From Steromphala cineraria (taxonomy: Eukaryota; Mollusca; Gastropoda; Trochida; Trochidae), in NCBI GenBank assembly GCA_916613615.1, contig OU744732.1, positions 29,026,673-29,090,672 on the forward strand: 64,000 nt of DNA, in the 5' to 3' direction. The notes under the pieces are model-generated. The model was not told where the DNA came from, did no database searches, and worked only from the letters and a program-made list of their open reading frames with translations. Each line of letters opens with the position of its first letter. The stretch's first letter is position 1. Both the position numbers and the translations under genes were made by a program. This document shows, one piece after another, positions 1 to 14,200 of the stretch.

Positions 1-959
1 TTCGTTTGATATTTGCTTGCTTAGCAAAACTAATATGATAAATTACTTCATTCGACTCAAAAAATTGATTATCAACATAAACACTGACAAAATTCTATAC
101 ATGTATTTTCTGGCATCTGTGATTACAACTCAAATATAGCAAATGACAAAATATGTACAAAACTGAAAAGCGAATGTTAATGAAAGTGAAATAGGAATGT
201 GAAAAATTATCAATTTATAACAATCTTATATTCTACTGAATTGTAATCTTAAAATTTTGACTAGAGATACTCAATATAGATTTTGAAATGTCTGTTCTTG
301 AATTAAAAACAAATTTTACATCATAGCTTTTAGTATAAAAACAGATTCCGACTTATTAAGTAGCATATCTGTATTCCTTAGAGATAGGTATAAATTTCTA
401 CAAATAATGAGGGAGTAATCATTTTGTTTCATACCTGCTCCTCAAAGTATTGAAAATATCATCCATTCTGTTTAGACAACTACAAAAATCCTACCAAATA
501 AAATAAAGTTTACATGTTCCTTTTCTTAAAAATATTTGTTAAAACTTGACTTAAAGTTGCCAATTATCTATTAGAGACGAATTCTATTTGTTTTGATTAA
601 GCAGTAAGAGTTTACCATCCTCATGCATTAAGAATACATCAAGCATATCATTCTGATGACACAAGACCAAATTTAGTAAAAAAACATATGAAATATACCG
701 GGTATACACAAAATTAATATAACAAATTATATAAATGCTCGACTAGGAACATTGTCTACCTAATAAATGAAATACAAAAGTAGCAAGATTTATTCCTAAT
801 GATTTAATCCTTACTTATATTTATTTTATATATATTTATATATATAAAAACATTTTTCAACTCTGCAGGATATTAAACAATATATTAAGCATTTAATGTA
901 CAATTTTAACAAAACAATGATCTTAAAATAAAAGAAACACAATAGCTTAAAAAATAGAG
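1..959. other. AT-rich non-coding stretch downstream of NAD kinase
   Basis: I see no convincing gene here. There is no long open reading frame, no recognisable protein motif and no clear repeat structure apart from short TA-rich runs around 820-850. It lies beyond the inferred 3' end of the minus-strand NAD kinase gene. Confidence 0.5.
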
Positions 960-1486
960 TCATTGGCTCTGAAGCTCATCAGGCTTCATATTAATTTTAG
1001 CTTTAGGGTTACAGGGTCACCAAATGTAACAATTTAGAATCCTCCCTATCTAACTTAGGAGTCTGTAGACAAGGTTTTCAGCTTTCTAGGCCTTAAGCTT
1101 CTGGGAAAAAAAGATGAAAATAGGTTTAGGGTGTGGCCCCTGTGGCCCTTATTAAAGGGCCACCAAAGCTACAATTTTTAATCCTCACTAGTCAATGAGA
1201 ATGTACACCAAGTTTCAGCTTTCTAGGCCTTATGATTCAGGAAGATGAAAGTAGATTTTAAGGGTGTGGCCTCTGAGGCCCTTATTAGGGGCCACAATGC
1301 CACCAAAGCTACAACTTATAATCCTCACTAGTCAAGGAGTCTGTACATAAAGTTTCAGCTTTCTAGGCCTTATACTTCTGAAAAAGAAGTCGAAAATGTA
1401 CAAAGTTTACGGACGAATGGACGGACGGACACTGCACACCATGCCATGCCATAAGCCCCCCGAGCCTTACAGGCCAGGTGAGCTAA
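960..1486. repeat. Interspersed repeat with three internal ~125 bp units, Helitron-like end
   Basis: Three imperfect units share the text 'cagctttctaggcctta' (near 1080, 1218 and 1358) and 'gtggcc..tg.ggcccttatta'. After them come a run of GGACGGACGGAC and a G/C-rich end, 'aggccaggtgagctaa'. A terminal CTAA (a CTRR match) close to short inverted G/C-rich words is what non-autonomous Helitrons show, but the 5' boundary is not clear. It could equally be another dispersed satellite-like repeat. Confidence 0.4.
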
Positions 1487-1867
1487 AAATGTAGTCATAA
1501 AAACTTCTCTCTGACCTCTACTGATGGGCGTGAGATCAGTTGGTAGAACACTGGCAGTACAATAGCGGTAGCGTATGCAAGGCAGTTATCTGATGTGAAT
1601 ATGGATACCGAGAGCCTAGAGCAAGGAGATGAGAGGTGCAATTTCAATAAAATCTAAAATTCGCTCAATTTACATATAACCTAGCACTTTTCATTTTAGA
1701 ATTTGGACATTTGGCAATATCCAGCCCTAGCCTCCTGGCATCCATATCCTCATCAGATAGACATTAACTCTTAGCATGCCAGTCCAGGAAGTGTACTGAA
1801 ATACTTGGTGTGCTTGACGGCAGGACCATCAATATCCCATGAAAGAAGGTGTTGCTGAATGAAGAGG

Positions 1868-1978
1868 TTGTATTTACAAAGATTCTTCATTTATTCAGCC
1901 CTGGTTGTATTTATAAAGATTCTTCATTTATTCAGCCCTGGTTGTATTCATAAAGATTCTTCATTTATTCAGCCCTGG
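1868..1978 (-). repeat. 37-bp tandem triplication carrying three AATAAA signals
   Basis: Three nearly identical 37-bp units run head to tail (shared core 'gattcttcatttattcagcc'). On the minus strand each unit contains AATAAA, at 1969-1964, 1932-1927 and 1895-1890, which is 118, 155 and 192 nt past the NAD kinase stop codon. The hexamers are therefore well placed to be that gene's polyadenylation signals. That use is inferred; the repeats themselves are directly visible. Confidence 0.75.
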
Positions 1979-2086
1979 CCAAAGTACATTACAGCTGAAG
2001 CATACTTTACTTCAGAACTTTCCTGGATACGCATGTCAAGGGTTTAGGGTCAAGGGTGAAGAGTCAAGGGTCAAGGACACACCGTG

Positions 2087-2270
2087 TCAGTTGCTGTCGG
2101 GGTCAAGTATCACAGAGTCAAGACTAGTAGTACTTGGAAGGGAAGGTAACATCTTCTGTTGGCGCCGTACATTCCAGTGAAGACAGTCGGCAAGACCGTC
2201 AAACCAATCGTCTATCTGGTTCTTGGCACATACCGAGGGAACTGGGTACATGGCTGTTGTTATACGTAAC
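2087..2270 (-). CDS. NADK: NAD kinase exon 11 (C-terminus and stop)
   Basis: Encodes [20 protein letters not shown], then [19 protein letters not shown] and a 26-residue variable tail ending in DPDSN and TGA. Vertebrate NADK has SITTSCYPLPSICVRDPVSDWFESLAQCLHWNVRKKQ here. I chose the acceptor CTCTACATAG because it restores phase 2 and the GDT-LRITT reading. An alternative acceptor about 30 nt upstream (ATGTTGCAG) would not keep the homology. Confidence 0.92.
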
Positions 2271-5200
2271 CTATGTAGAGAAAATATCGTAAGTGACACA
2301 ACCTGCAACATTCTAATAGCATTCTTCAATAGATGTTACTAGAGGTGTAACGATACAGGAGGGTTGCGATATGATACGTATCCCGATATTGGGATCACAA
2401 TACGATATGTATCCCAATATAACTTTTGGAATCAGTTAAACTTGAGTAAGAATTTACTGATGTAATTGTAATATAATCAAACTTCCAAATTTTGAAGAGG
2501 TTTTCGAGTGCATAATAAAATATCTTTTTAATGTATATCTCAATTTTGAGCACCTACATTGAGAATTTATCAATATTTTATGTATCCCAATATGCATCCT
2601 ACGATACGATATATTGTGGACAGTGTAAGCAAGCCGTCACAATGGTTGCCGAGTTCCGAAAATGTTAGTTTCAGCAACGTATCGGCATGTTTGATTTTTA
2701 GGGTAAGTAAAAAACAGAATACTAAACTCCCTTCCATTCACTTTCGCTTGTTTTATACAAAATCATTAACTTGTTTAATTAAAAAAGTATCAAATTGAAG
2801 GTCGTTAATTATCCTCGATGTGTGTACAGCTTGTTGCAGAGCTAAACATGTTCCAAGATGAAAAGGAGACTTGGACTGACATATGCATATGCCAATAGCA
2901 AGATTACCTCATGACATGTCAGTTGTAAAAACAGTACTCACGTATCTCCCGGCTGAATCATCTGTCTGTTCCTGCCATCAAACGACACCCACGCATCATT
3001 CCTGGCTTCAGGCGACACCATTATCTGCACACATGGATATAAGATGTATCAGTGGTGCACAGTGGTGTAGTGGTTAGCATGCTCGCCTCTCACGCCAGAG
3101 ACCCGGGTTCGAATATAAGTACGCACATTATTATTATCAGTGAATAGTGATACATGAAGATTATCACCAAAGCAAGTGTGTCATGTAAACTAAAGAATCA
3201 TTACAGGAAATAAGATACATTGAGTTTCAGAACTCGGCTGCTAGACCAATTTGTAGAGCCAGAAAGCGAAGCCATGTGACACCATTGCTAGTTAGTCTTC
3301 ACTGGCTTCCCATTAAGCAGAGGATAGACTACAAGGTGCTAACCCATACGTACACATGCATCAATGGGAATACTCCGGAATACCTCATTAAACTGTTAAC
3401 TTAAGTCAGTATACTCCAGCCCGGTCGTTGAGATCTAGTTAACAACAACACCTGTGCATACCAAAAGTGAGACTGAAGTCGTTTTCCTACGTTGCACCTG
3501 TCTTATGGAATTCCTTGCCCCTTACCATCAAAGAGGCAGAGAGTGTCATATCATTTCAGTCCAAAATGAAAACATTCCTATTCAAACAAGCCTATGATAT
3601 CTAAATGCAATATTTAGGATACTACACATAGTACATCCAGTTGTGTCCAGTAAACGTTTGTAGCGCCTAGAGAATTTGCTAAGTGACATGATTTGTGTGC
3701 GATACAAGAACACTTATTATAAATATTATTATAACTTGTTCTAGAGAAAACTAGGATACACATCTGTGTTGAAAAACAGCTGCACACAGAAGAAGTATAT
3801 TACCTATAGACTCAAAAATGATTAAATTCAGTGATTGGGAAAAGCAGGGGCAATGGACCATTTTGCACATTGGATGAAAAAATCTTCCATTAAAATTTTA
3901 AAGTTAACTATTGACATAATGGTCAATGGCCCATTTGAAATTCAGAAAATTGCCAAAAACCCTGAAAATGGCCCATTGTCAAAGATGTCTTTCCCAATCC
4001 ATTTCCTTTATCTATAGTTACTTCAAGGCACAACTGTCTCACCTCTAAATAAAACTCACCTTGATTTCGACCCCAGCTGGAACTACGACCGGTCTGAAGG
4101 AGAGAGAGTGAGGGCAGATGGGGGTGATGAGGATGCAGGGAACGTTAGGGTGGATCATGGACGCCCCCGCCGCTACGGCGTACGCTGTGCTTCCTGTCGG
4201 CGTCGAGATTATCAAACCTGGAACAAAGAATATTTTTTACTTCTTAATGAATCCTATTTTTAGTCCATTGAGCAAGGTAGGAAAGTTAATTTTTGACAAG
4301 TGAGCCATGAGCAAAATAAGTTTTCTTAATCACAAGATGAGAACAACATGTATTTGTGGGGAAAAGTAGATTCTATTAATCATATCTCATATTTATGTAT
4401 TTTATCTTAAGATGTTCTGATTTAAAGAAATAAATTTACATCCTCATGTATTATAGTTAGTGGTGTTAAAGTTCATTGCAAATAACGTTTCCAATCTCAC
4501 TGTGTTTTTGAAAAGGAGAGCCCTTAAACAACACAAAACTACCTTTACTTTGATTTTAGCCACATGAACAAAGGGAGATAACTCTTACCTACCTAATTCT
4601 TGCTATGTATATATATATACATTGGCATTCTAATATAATGAAAATGTTGATATCTCTCCATAACCTATGTTCTACAATACTATGTTTGTACTCAATATAT
4701 AATGAATCATCTTAAATCTAAACCATCTCTTTCACTATTCTGTGTTCATGTTTTGTCCATTTAGTTACTGGTAAGATTTCTCACTAAGCCAGTTTTTATT
4801 TTACATGAAGAAAGGAAGGCACTAATTCATAACTATATCAGAGGGGTCATATCTGTTCTTAAAGAGACACAGAGTATGTCGATAGGATCACATATGTCAA
4901 ATTTTGAAATCGATGTTATTACATCAGGAACTAACTGTTACTGAAAATAACAAGTTAAAGGTCAATCAGTACATTAGAGTGAAAATACTGCCATACAAAG
5001 TCAGGATTTTGATCGAAAACCGGACAATGTGGCGCAAATTCGACAAACGTAATTTTGAAACCTTGTCATAAGATGACAGGAAAATATATTCGATTCGAAA
5101 GTGTTTATTGTAGCTAATAGGTAGATTAATTGGATGCATAATTTCGAATATTAAACATATTTGAGATGTTTTCTTGATTTTTCCATAAAATCAAGCATTT

Positions 5201-8200
5201 TAGAGAAACTATGCATAAATGGATATATTTGCAAGTCCAGTGATGAGGTATGATGGGATATTTTGTAGCTTATCAAAACCAAATAAAATTTTAAGAAAGA
5301 TACTCTGTGTCACTTTAAAATTTCAGTAAGTTCTTCAGTCCTCCCAAAATATGTCTACCATAAGAGCAAAAACTTGTTAGTGCCATATTTGGATATAGAT
5401 AATTTCACTTCCAATATTAATATTGTAATGGTACAGCATAGTTTTTTTTTAAATTGTTACCTTACTCTTGATATCCTTCACAAAAGCATTTCATCAAAAT
5501 ATATCAAAGCACAATTAGAAGTGGCATCCACCTGATGGACACTCAAGTAAAGGTGCAGTCCACCGAGAAGCTTGCACAGAAAAATGTATTTATTGTAGCA
5601 AGGCTAACATGAGCCAGAGATAGAGAGTGGTGTGATAAACACTTTGCAAGGTAAGTTGCTTTTACAGCCAAAACAGAATAAAATTCCAATACTTTTCAAG
5701 GACATTTTACCATTTTTCAAGAACATATATTCGCAGGTAAAGTTAAAAAAAAACTTTTGGTTTCGATGCCGCCATTTTCCAAAGTGCTGCATTGCGACTT
5801 TGAAATTTTCAGAATGCAATAGATTGAGAGAACTGGATATAATCGATTTTGTTGGAATGAATGGAAGCCCGCAGATCCGTGCGAACAATGTTCTATATGG
5901 GTACATACCGTCTCCCTGCACAGAAGTGACGAGTCGGCGTTCTATATACAGGTCTATGTTACACAGGTAGGATGAAGGACCTCGATCTATAACTACTTCG
6001 TTTAAAACCTGCAATAGAGAACAACACATATATACAATGAAATTATCCCGATGAAATAAATTAGAAAATAAGAAAATTGGTAACATCATCATTATATCTC
6101 TGTAAAAATAATAATGGCAAAAATAAAAGCCAATTTCATGATCAGCATCATATTGTGTCACAAATGCTGAAATATAGAATTGGGTCAAAAAGTGGAACTT
6201 TAGGCAAAAAAAGTCAATATAAATTGCTGTTGCTAACATTGCATACACTAGAAGGAACAACAATGACCAATTGTCAACATCAACCAAAACATTGCATTTC
6301 ATGGGACTTTTCTATAATAATTAATATTTATTGTGAGGATTCAAACCTAGTTCTCTATTAATTCGACCCTAGAATTTCCAACAGATTTTCCGAAAAGGTC
6401 TATGGTTGAACTATTCTCCACTTTTGGTGGCTCAATTGGCTCTATGGTCGAAATATTAGATTAATATGTGTGATATTAATACATAATTTTTATAGATGAC
6501 TACATTTAAATGCAGTGTTATCATGATCAAGATTTTTTAAATGAATTACTGCAGAAGAAAAACATTATATTTGTTTTTTAAGCAAATGAAACAATTATTT
6601 CAAGCAATGGTTGGATCATAGGAGCATCAACTTTGGCACCTGGTTGAAATTTTAGAAGTGATTTGAAGTTGTGACCTCAGAAAAATATTATGTGGTCGAA
6701 TTATTGGAGATGTGGAATTAATAGAGAAATTACGGTAACTTATTTTGTGAAGGGTTCACTGACTCCTTGTTGCATTTCTTCTCTGAGTTCTTCATACTTA
6801 CTAATATATGAGCTGTTCCACATTTTTGGTCTATATTTTTGACGTGAGCTATTCTGGAGCACTCCGACCCTTGTTTGCACACGACACACTTCAAGCGATA
6901 TCGAAGCGATAACGAAGCTTCACCTGATAACATCAAAGAATCATAAATATAAATACAGAGTTCTGGAGCACTCCGACCCTTGTTTGCACACGACACACTT
7001 CAAGCGATATCGAAGCGATAACGAAGCTTCACCTGATAACATCAAAGAATCATAAATATAAATACAGAGTTTTTTACAATTGGATCCAGTATCATGTCAG
7101 TTATCCTGTTTGGTTGAGAACAAAAAATTAACATTAAAGGGGCAGTAGCACATTTTTAGGGGGAATATGAGGTGATGTCTGGAAAATGAAAATGAATGGT
7201 TCCAATTGAAAGACAATGTATTTAAACTAATAGAGCAGTAATAATTCAAATATATAATGTAAAGTTTAGCCAAGCGATTCCCTTTTCTTACACAAAATGA
7301 ATTAAAGGTGTTCACACAAAATGGCCGCCATTGGATGTTATGTGAATCTTCATACTTTGTCCTCTGACTATGGATGATTGGTTTGTGTAATGAGATTTTT
7401 GACACTGTCAAAATAATACATTTAGCATTAATTTACAATTATAAGTGAAATTTTTAAAATATAAAATTATCAAAAACCGTGTTACTGCCCCTTTAATGAT
7501 TTAGCATACCGGTAGCTGATTAAGAGTAATGAAAGTTTATACAACTGAACAAAACTATGAATAATCAGACATTAGACAAACGAGTCAGTGAATAAACCTT
7601 GCTGTCAGCAATATCTCAGCTATTTGATATGTCGATTTTGCAATCCAAAAGGAGTGGAAAGATCAGCAAAGAGAGGGAAAGGGACTAAAAAGTTATAGCT
7701 AAGAAAGACAGCAGACAAAAACTTTGTCCTGATGGTAAAAGGTAATTTAGAGAGTAATGTTTAGTGGGCTCCTATGAAACTGGCATTTAATCTGATGAGA
7801 AATGGGGACAGGGATTGGAATTACTCTCATTCCAATACTTACCATTCGGTCTAGTGCCTTTCTAAAACTAATAGCCCAAATGCATTCCAGCTACCCAAAA
7901 ACAGTGAAATGAAAACAATGTCTGGATATGTCACTAGTCCTTTGGGCTACCAGTCAATGCATTCTACCAGCTCAGCATGTTTTTTTACTAGCCATGGGCT
8001 ACTGGATTAGTGCTAATTTCAACCCTGGAGGGTTTTGTAGGAGTTTTGTGGATATAAATTAGTTGATATAGGATAATGGTCATTTCTTAGACTTGCGTAC
8101 CTTGTAAAACATTCTCTACTTGTTCCCGGAAGTTACAGAATATATATATATATATGAAGCATGATGGTCATTTCTTAGAGTTGCGTACCTTGTAAGACAT

Positions 8201-11200
8201 TCTCTACTTGTTCCCGGAAGTTACAGAAGTGGAATGGAGTGAGGAAGCCCAGGGATCCCATGTTGAAGGCCATCACTGGAGGAACACTTTGCTGTGGGCA
8301 GACGGCATGTTGTACAGTACTCTTCTCAATGCTAACTTCAATTAATTTAACATTGTTATCAAGGAAGTGAGGTATCATTAGTATATTAGTATGTTTCAAT
8401 AGAAAAACATAAACATTGTTATATTAATAGTCACACTAACTGCAAGAGCACAAAATCTTGTATTTCTTCAATCTTGGTCAAGTCCCTTGCAAATTTCTAT
8501 TCTACCATGAATATGAAGAATTCTAGATTCTGATTGGTTCTCCTGGAAAATCAAACGTGATCAATTTTGGATTGAACATCCTCTGATTTTGAGGCAGCTT
8601 CACCGCGCAGTGATACACCCACCGACTGGCAATTTCAGAGCTGGTATTCTGCTGTTTAGTGAGATTAAAATTTATAAATAAAAGTTATTTAACATCTTTT
8701 ATTTTCGTGTGTTTATTGGGAATGAACAAATCGTTTAAGGTCGATAAAGTATTTTATTCAAAATAAGACGTTTAAGTGGTAAATCAGCACCACACGCAGC
8801 GGGCTTCCTTCGATTACGGCAACAATACAAATGACGTCATTTACGAGAGCGCTTATGACGTCATAACCCTTGACAACGTCATAGTGGTTTTCTGTTAGAA
8901 TCATCTATTTGATTAATAGGGATGTCTCAGTCTATATTGTCAACAAGTAATGAAATCACACATTTTAAACGGTATGATATTTTAGCTGTGTTGAAGAAAG
9001 TGAGAAATATATTTGATGGACACGCAATGATAGATTAACCTTTGCTCACGGCTAAATTTTTATCAAATAATAAGGGTGCAATGATACACTGATACACCAG
9101 TGCATCGCGATTATATGGCCGACGATACGATACACGATACGTTTTGCCCTGAATCGATACACTACGATACGACCTGTCACTATTTCTATATATGTCACAT
9201 AGTCCAATAACTGTTAGACTACAAGTTAACACTTTTAAGTCATTAGTGTTTTACCTTTTTATTGCATATTAATGTGTCCTCAAGGGAGGATCAAGGTATT
9301 GATGTCACAATTTCTCTTGGTTATGGTTCTTTTAATACTTCACTATCCTGTGTAATACGTATCGAGATACATATCGTATCATACCCCAAATATCTCGATA
9401 CGTATCGTATCGCAACCCTCCTGTGTGGTTGCACCCCTATCAAATAACAAGGAGCGTGTTCGGTTTCAATTTAAACTTTACTCGCTATCAATCCAGTATA
9501 ACATGTCTCTGAATTTCAAACACACTAGGTTTATCTCCTATATGAGCCATGACTACTCACCTGGAAGAGAGACGAGGCGTACAGTAAGGTACCATCCCCA
9601 CCTAGACACACGATGAAGTCAATCTTGTCTGACAGGTCTTCTTCTCCTGATCACAGAAATAAAGATTTCAACAAACATAAAGCTAATATATCAAAGGGAT
9701 AGAGTATGCATTTTCGTAGAAGCCTTAAAGTCACAAATTTTTAATTTGTTCAATTGAAATGAGAAACAAAGCTTTCAACAAACATAAAGCAATGTGTCAA
9801 AGGGATAGAGTATGCATTTTTGTAGAAGCCTTAAAGTCACAAACTTTTTAATTTGTTCAATTGAAATGAGAAACAAAGCTTTCAACAAACATAAAGCAAA
9901 TGTGTCAAAGGGATAGAGTATGCATTTTCGTAGAAGCCTTAAAATCACAAAATGTTAGATTTGAAATGAGAAACCAAATTGCTTGCGTAAAACAAACTCT
10001 TCCTACATTTTTTAATCCCCTCCAAGACTGTTGTAAGTAGCATACTATAACATTGGTCTTAGACTGTCTTAGCACTAAGAAGACTTTAAAAGTCTATGGG
10101 CAACTTCAATCTTAACATTGCACTTCAACTTCCTAAGTGAATTAAGGCTCCTAAATGAAATCAACTGAAATTGGAAGTGAAATGACAATCCAATAGATTA
10201 AAATGAGTAGGAATATAGTTTAACATCCTCCTGAATTTGTTTAAAAGATAAATGACTCACCTTCTTTAAAGGTTTGTATTTTCTTATCTGAAAGACCATC
10301 GTCGCGAAACTGACGGCTTGTTTCTTCTAGAACCTTGGCTTCAACATAAACTACCATATTCTTTTCCTGAAAGACACAAAAATTGTGTTACAAACAAAGG
10401 TTACAGCACAACTCCAATAAATTAAGACAAAAATACTTTCTTTAAAGGGGCAGTAGCACGTTTTTTGATAATTCTATATTTCAAAATGTCCGTTGATAAT
10501 TGTAAGGTAATGCTAAATGTATTATTTAGACATTGTCAAAAATCTCATAACCCATGCCAATCATCCATAGTCAGCGGACAAAGTATGAAGATTCACATAA
10601 AATCCATTGGCGGCCATTTTTGGTGAACACCTTTAATTCATTTTGTGTAAGAAAAAGTAATCGAATGGCTAAACTTTATGTTATATATTTGAATTATTAT
10701 TGCTTCATTTAGTTTAAATATATACATTGTCTTTCAATTTGAACCATTAACTTTCATTTTCCTGACATCACCTTATATTCTCCCTAAAAACGGGCTACTG
10801 CCCCTTTAAAAAACCATGACAAGACGAGGATGAACATCAAATAAATGCTAATGTAAAAGGACTGGTTTGGTAGAGCTTCCGCTCACCTTTCCAGAGACCA
10901 AGGTTTGACTTTTTAAATCTCTAAAAGTTCACTTTTCTAATTGGTATCTTTAATAGGTCACTTTTCTAATTGGTGGAACTGGTCCCAATTGGACATGTCG
11001 GGCAAATAGTCTGATTTTTGTATCCCTGGTTCATATCCCCTGTATCCCTCCTAGATAAAACTCCGTCAGAGTCACAAGACCTCTATCAACTAGATAAGAC
11101 TGCGGAAATGAATGATAAAGTGGAAAATGTGGAAAATCTCATCAGTCTGACAAGATAATAACAAGAGTAGGTGACATATCCCAACGGTCAGCACTAAAGT

Positions 11201-14200
11201 TATCTTTCCATTGAATCTGCCCAAAAGTGTGAAGAATATGAAAATACCAAAAGGCACATTATCGCATGCTGACTAATCCACATGCCAAGTTTTATTGAGC
11301 AAGGTCTCAAAGTTTTAGAGTTGTCCTCTAGAAATCGAATTCTAAGTTACATTTCCATGAAAACTGCAAGTTTAATTGAACTAGATCTTACAGTTATTGA
11401 GTTCTGCTCCGGATACAAAATGATTACGGACAGATGGACGAAATGACATGGGGATGACTATATCCAACAATTTTACACACTGGTTGATAACAAAGGGTGG
11501 TAACTCTGACCTCTATCAACCAGATGATAACATGGATAACAAAGGGGGGTAACTCTGACCTCTATCAACCAGATGATAACATGAACAACAAAGGGGGGTA
11601 TCTCTGACCTCTATCAACCAGATGATAACATGAACAACAAAGGGGGGTAACTCTGACCTCTATCAACCAGATGATAACATGAACAACAAAGGGGGGTAAC
11701 TCTGACCTCTATCAACCAGATGATAACATGAACAACAAAGGGGGGTAACTCTGACCTCTATCAACCAGATGATAACATGAACAACAAAGGGGGGTAACTC
11801 TGACCTCTATCAACCAGATGATAACATGAACAACAAAGGGTGGTAACTCTGACCTCTATCAACCAGATGATAACATGAACAACAAAGGGTGGTAACTCTG
11901 ACCTCTATCAACCAGATGATAACATGAACAACAAAGGGGGGTAACTCTGACCTCTATCAACCAGATGATAACATGAACAACAAAGGGGGGTAACTCTGAC
12001 CTCTATCAACCAGATGATAACATGAACAACAAAGGGGGGTAACTCTGACCTCTATCAACCAGATGATAACATGAACAACAAAGGGGGGTAACTCTGACCT
12101 CTATCAACCAGATGATGAGATCGCGGAAGGGTATGATGATGGAGTCGTCAAACATCTTCCTCACTACGAGGACTGTCAGGGGAGACTTGTGCCACTTCAG
12201 CTTCTGACATCCTGGGTCTGGAATGGTTCTGCAAGAAAATAAATTCATTTACATGAAAATGATAATATCACAGTGTAGGTGTAGCATGATGGCCTTAGAC
12301 TCAGTGTACAAAATAAATTGGAAACCTAGCCTGTCCTGAAAATTTATTGGTCAATTCTTCAGGAGAAAATAATGAAATTTGTTTGAAAAATTACCAGCCT
12401 GGCAAAAAGTAGCCAGTCAAGGACTGGCGGACGGGCTATATTTTAAACACTGAACTTACACGCCAATGTTTTTGACTGAATTCTGGTGGAGACGACAAAA
12501 ACTTTCATTGTGCTCTGTTTATGTCCTTTTATGCAAGACATTTTGTTTCTGAAAATGCCCTGGATATCAGTAAATTGTAAATGCATATTTTCCCCAAGGT
12601 CAAGGTCACAAGGGAACAAATTATGACCTCATCTGAAAGGTCTTGTCATGATAGATGTACATGTGAAATATCAAAGGTCTACCAGATTCAAGCAATGAAA
12701 AGTTATGAGCAAGGTTAAAGTTTTTTGTGACAGACAGACAGGGCAAAAACAATATACCCCAGTCAGACAGACACATTGATAGACAGGGCAAAAACAATAT
12801 ACCCGCGGAATTTCAGGGGCCATGAAAAGATAAAATCACAGTGTAGTTGTAGCATGTTGGCCTGTAACATGCCAATGTTTGGACTGAATTCTGGTGGAGA
12901 CGACAAAAACTTTCATTGTGCTCTGTTTATGTCCTGTTATGTAAGACACTTTATTACATTTCACTCCTATACTGAGTCTAGAAAGGCCTAATAAAGGGTC
13001 GCATCAACCAACCTTTCTGTGACCTATGACCCTCCAACACTATTGCGGCTAGGTAAGAGGAGTTCTGATTGGTCAATTCGATACGTTGGCTGACGCGACT
13101 CTCTAATAAGCCTTTCTAGGTTTACTTAGACTGCTCTGTTTATGTCCTTTTATGCAAGACATTTTGTTTGTGAAACACTGATGCCCTGGATATCAGTAAA
13201 TTGTAAATGTATCTTTTCCCCAAGGTCAAGGTCACAAGGGAACAAATATAATGACCTCATCTGAAAGGTCTTATCAAGATAGATGCACATGTGAAATATT
13301 TTTTGTGACAGACAGACAGGGCAAAAACAATATACCCTAGTCAGACAGACACACAGACAGACAGACAGGGCAAAAACATTACCCCAGTCAGACAGATACA
13401 CAGACAGGGCAAAAACAATATAGTATTTATATACCCGTGGAATTTCAGATACGGGGGCATGAAAAGATAAAATCACAGTGTAGTTGTTGCATGTTGGCCT
13501 TACACACCAATGTTTGGACTGAATTCTGGTGGAGACGACAAAAACTTTCATTGTGCTCTGTTTATGTCCTGTTATGTAAGACACTTTATTACATTTCACT
13601 CCTATACTGAGTCTAGAAAGGCCTAATAAAGGGTCGCATCAACCAACCTTTCTGTGACCTATGACCCTCCAACACTATTGCGGCTAGGTAAGAGGAGTTC
13701 TGATTGGTCAATTCGATACGTTGGCTGACGCGACTCTCTAATAAGCCTTTCTAGGTTTACTTAGACTGCTCTGTTTATGTCCTTTTATGCAAGACATTTT
13801 GTTTGTGAAACACTGATGCCCTGGATATCAGTAAATTGTAAATGTATCTTTTCCCAAAGGTCAAGGTCACAAGGGAACAAATTATGACCTCATCTGAAAG
13901 GTCTTATCAAGATAGATGCACATGTGAAATATTTTTTGTGACAGACAGACAGGGCAAAAACAATATACCCTAGTCAGACAGACACACAGACAGACAGACA
14001 GGGCAAAAACATTACCCCAGTCAGACAGATACACAGACAGGGCAAAAACAATATACCCATGGAATTTCAGATACGGGCATGAAAAGATAAAATCACAGTG
14101 TAGTTGTTGCATGTTGGCCTTACACACCAATGTTTGGACTGAATTTTGGTTGAGACGGAAAAAACTTGCATTGTACTCTGTTCTTTTTTATTATGCAAGA

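Noticed and set aside
3058..3125. Functional tRNA gene
   Set aside because: A and B boxes are visible but the acceptor stem cannot form; better explained as a SINE head.
5604..6302. 232-codon minus-strand frame
   Set aside because: It is NAD kinase exon 8 read through into both introns. Only 5909-6008 is coding, as shown by splice sites and homology.
11480..12116. CRISPR-like regularity of the 49-bp array
   Set aside because: There are no variable spacers, the units are identical throughout, and the genome is animal.
13150..14130. Cys-rich minus-strand frames in the tandem array
   Set aside because: They lie entirely in repeated units with ACAGACAGACAG tracts and recur with the unit; no homology.
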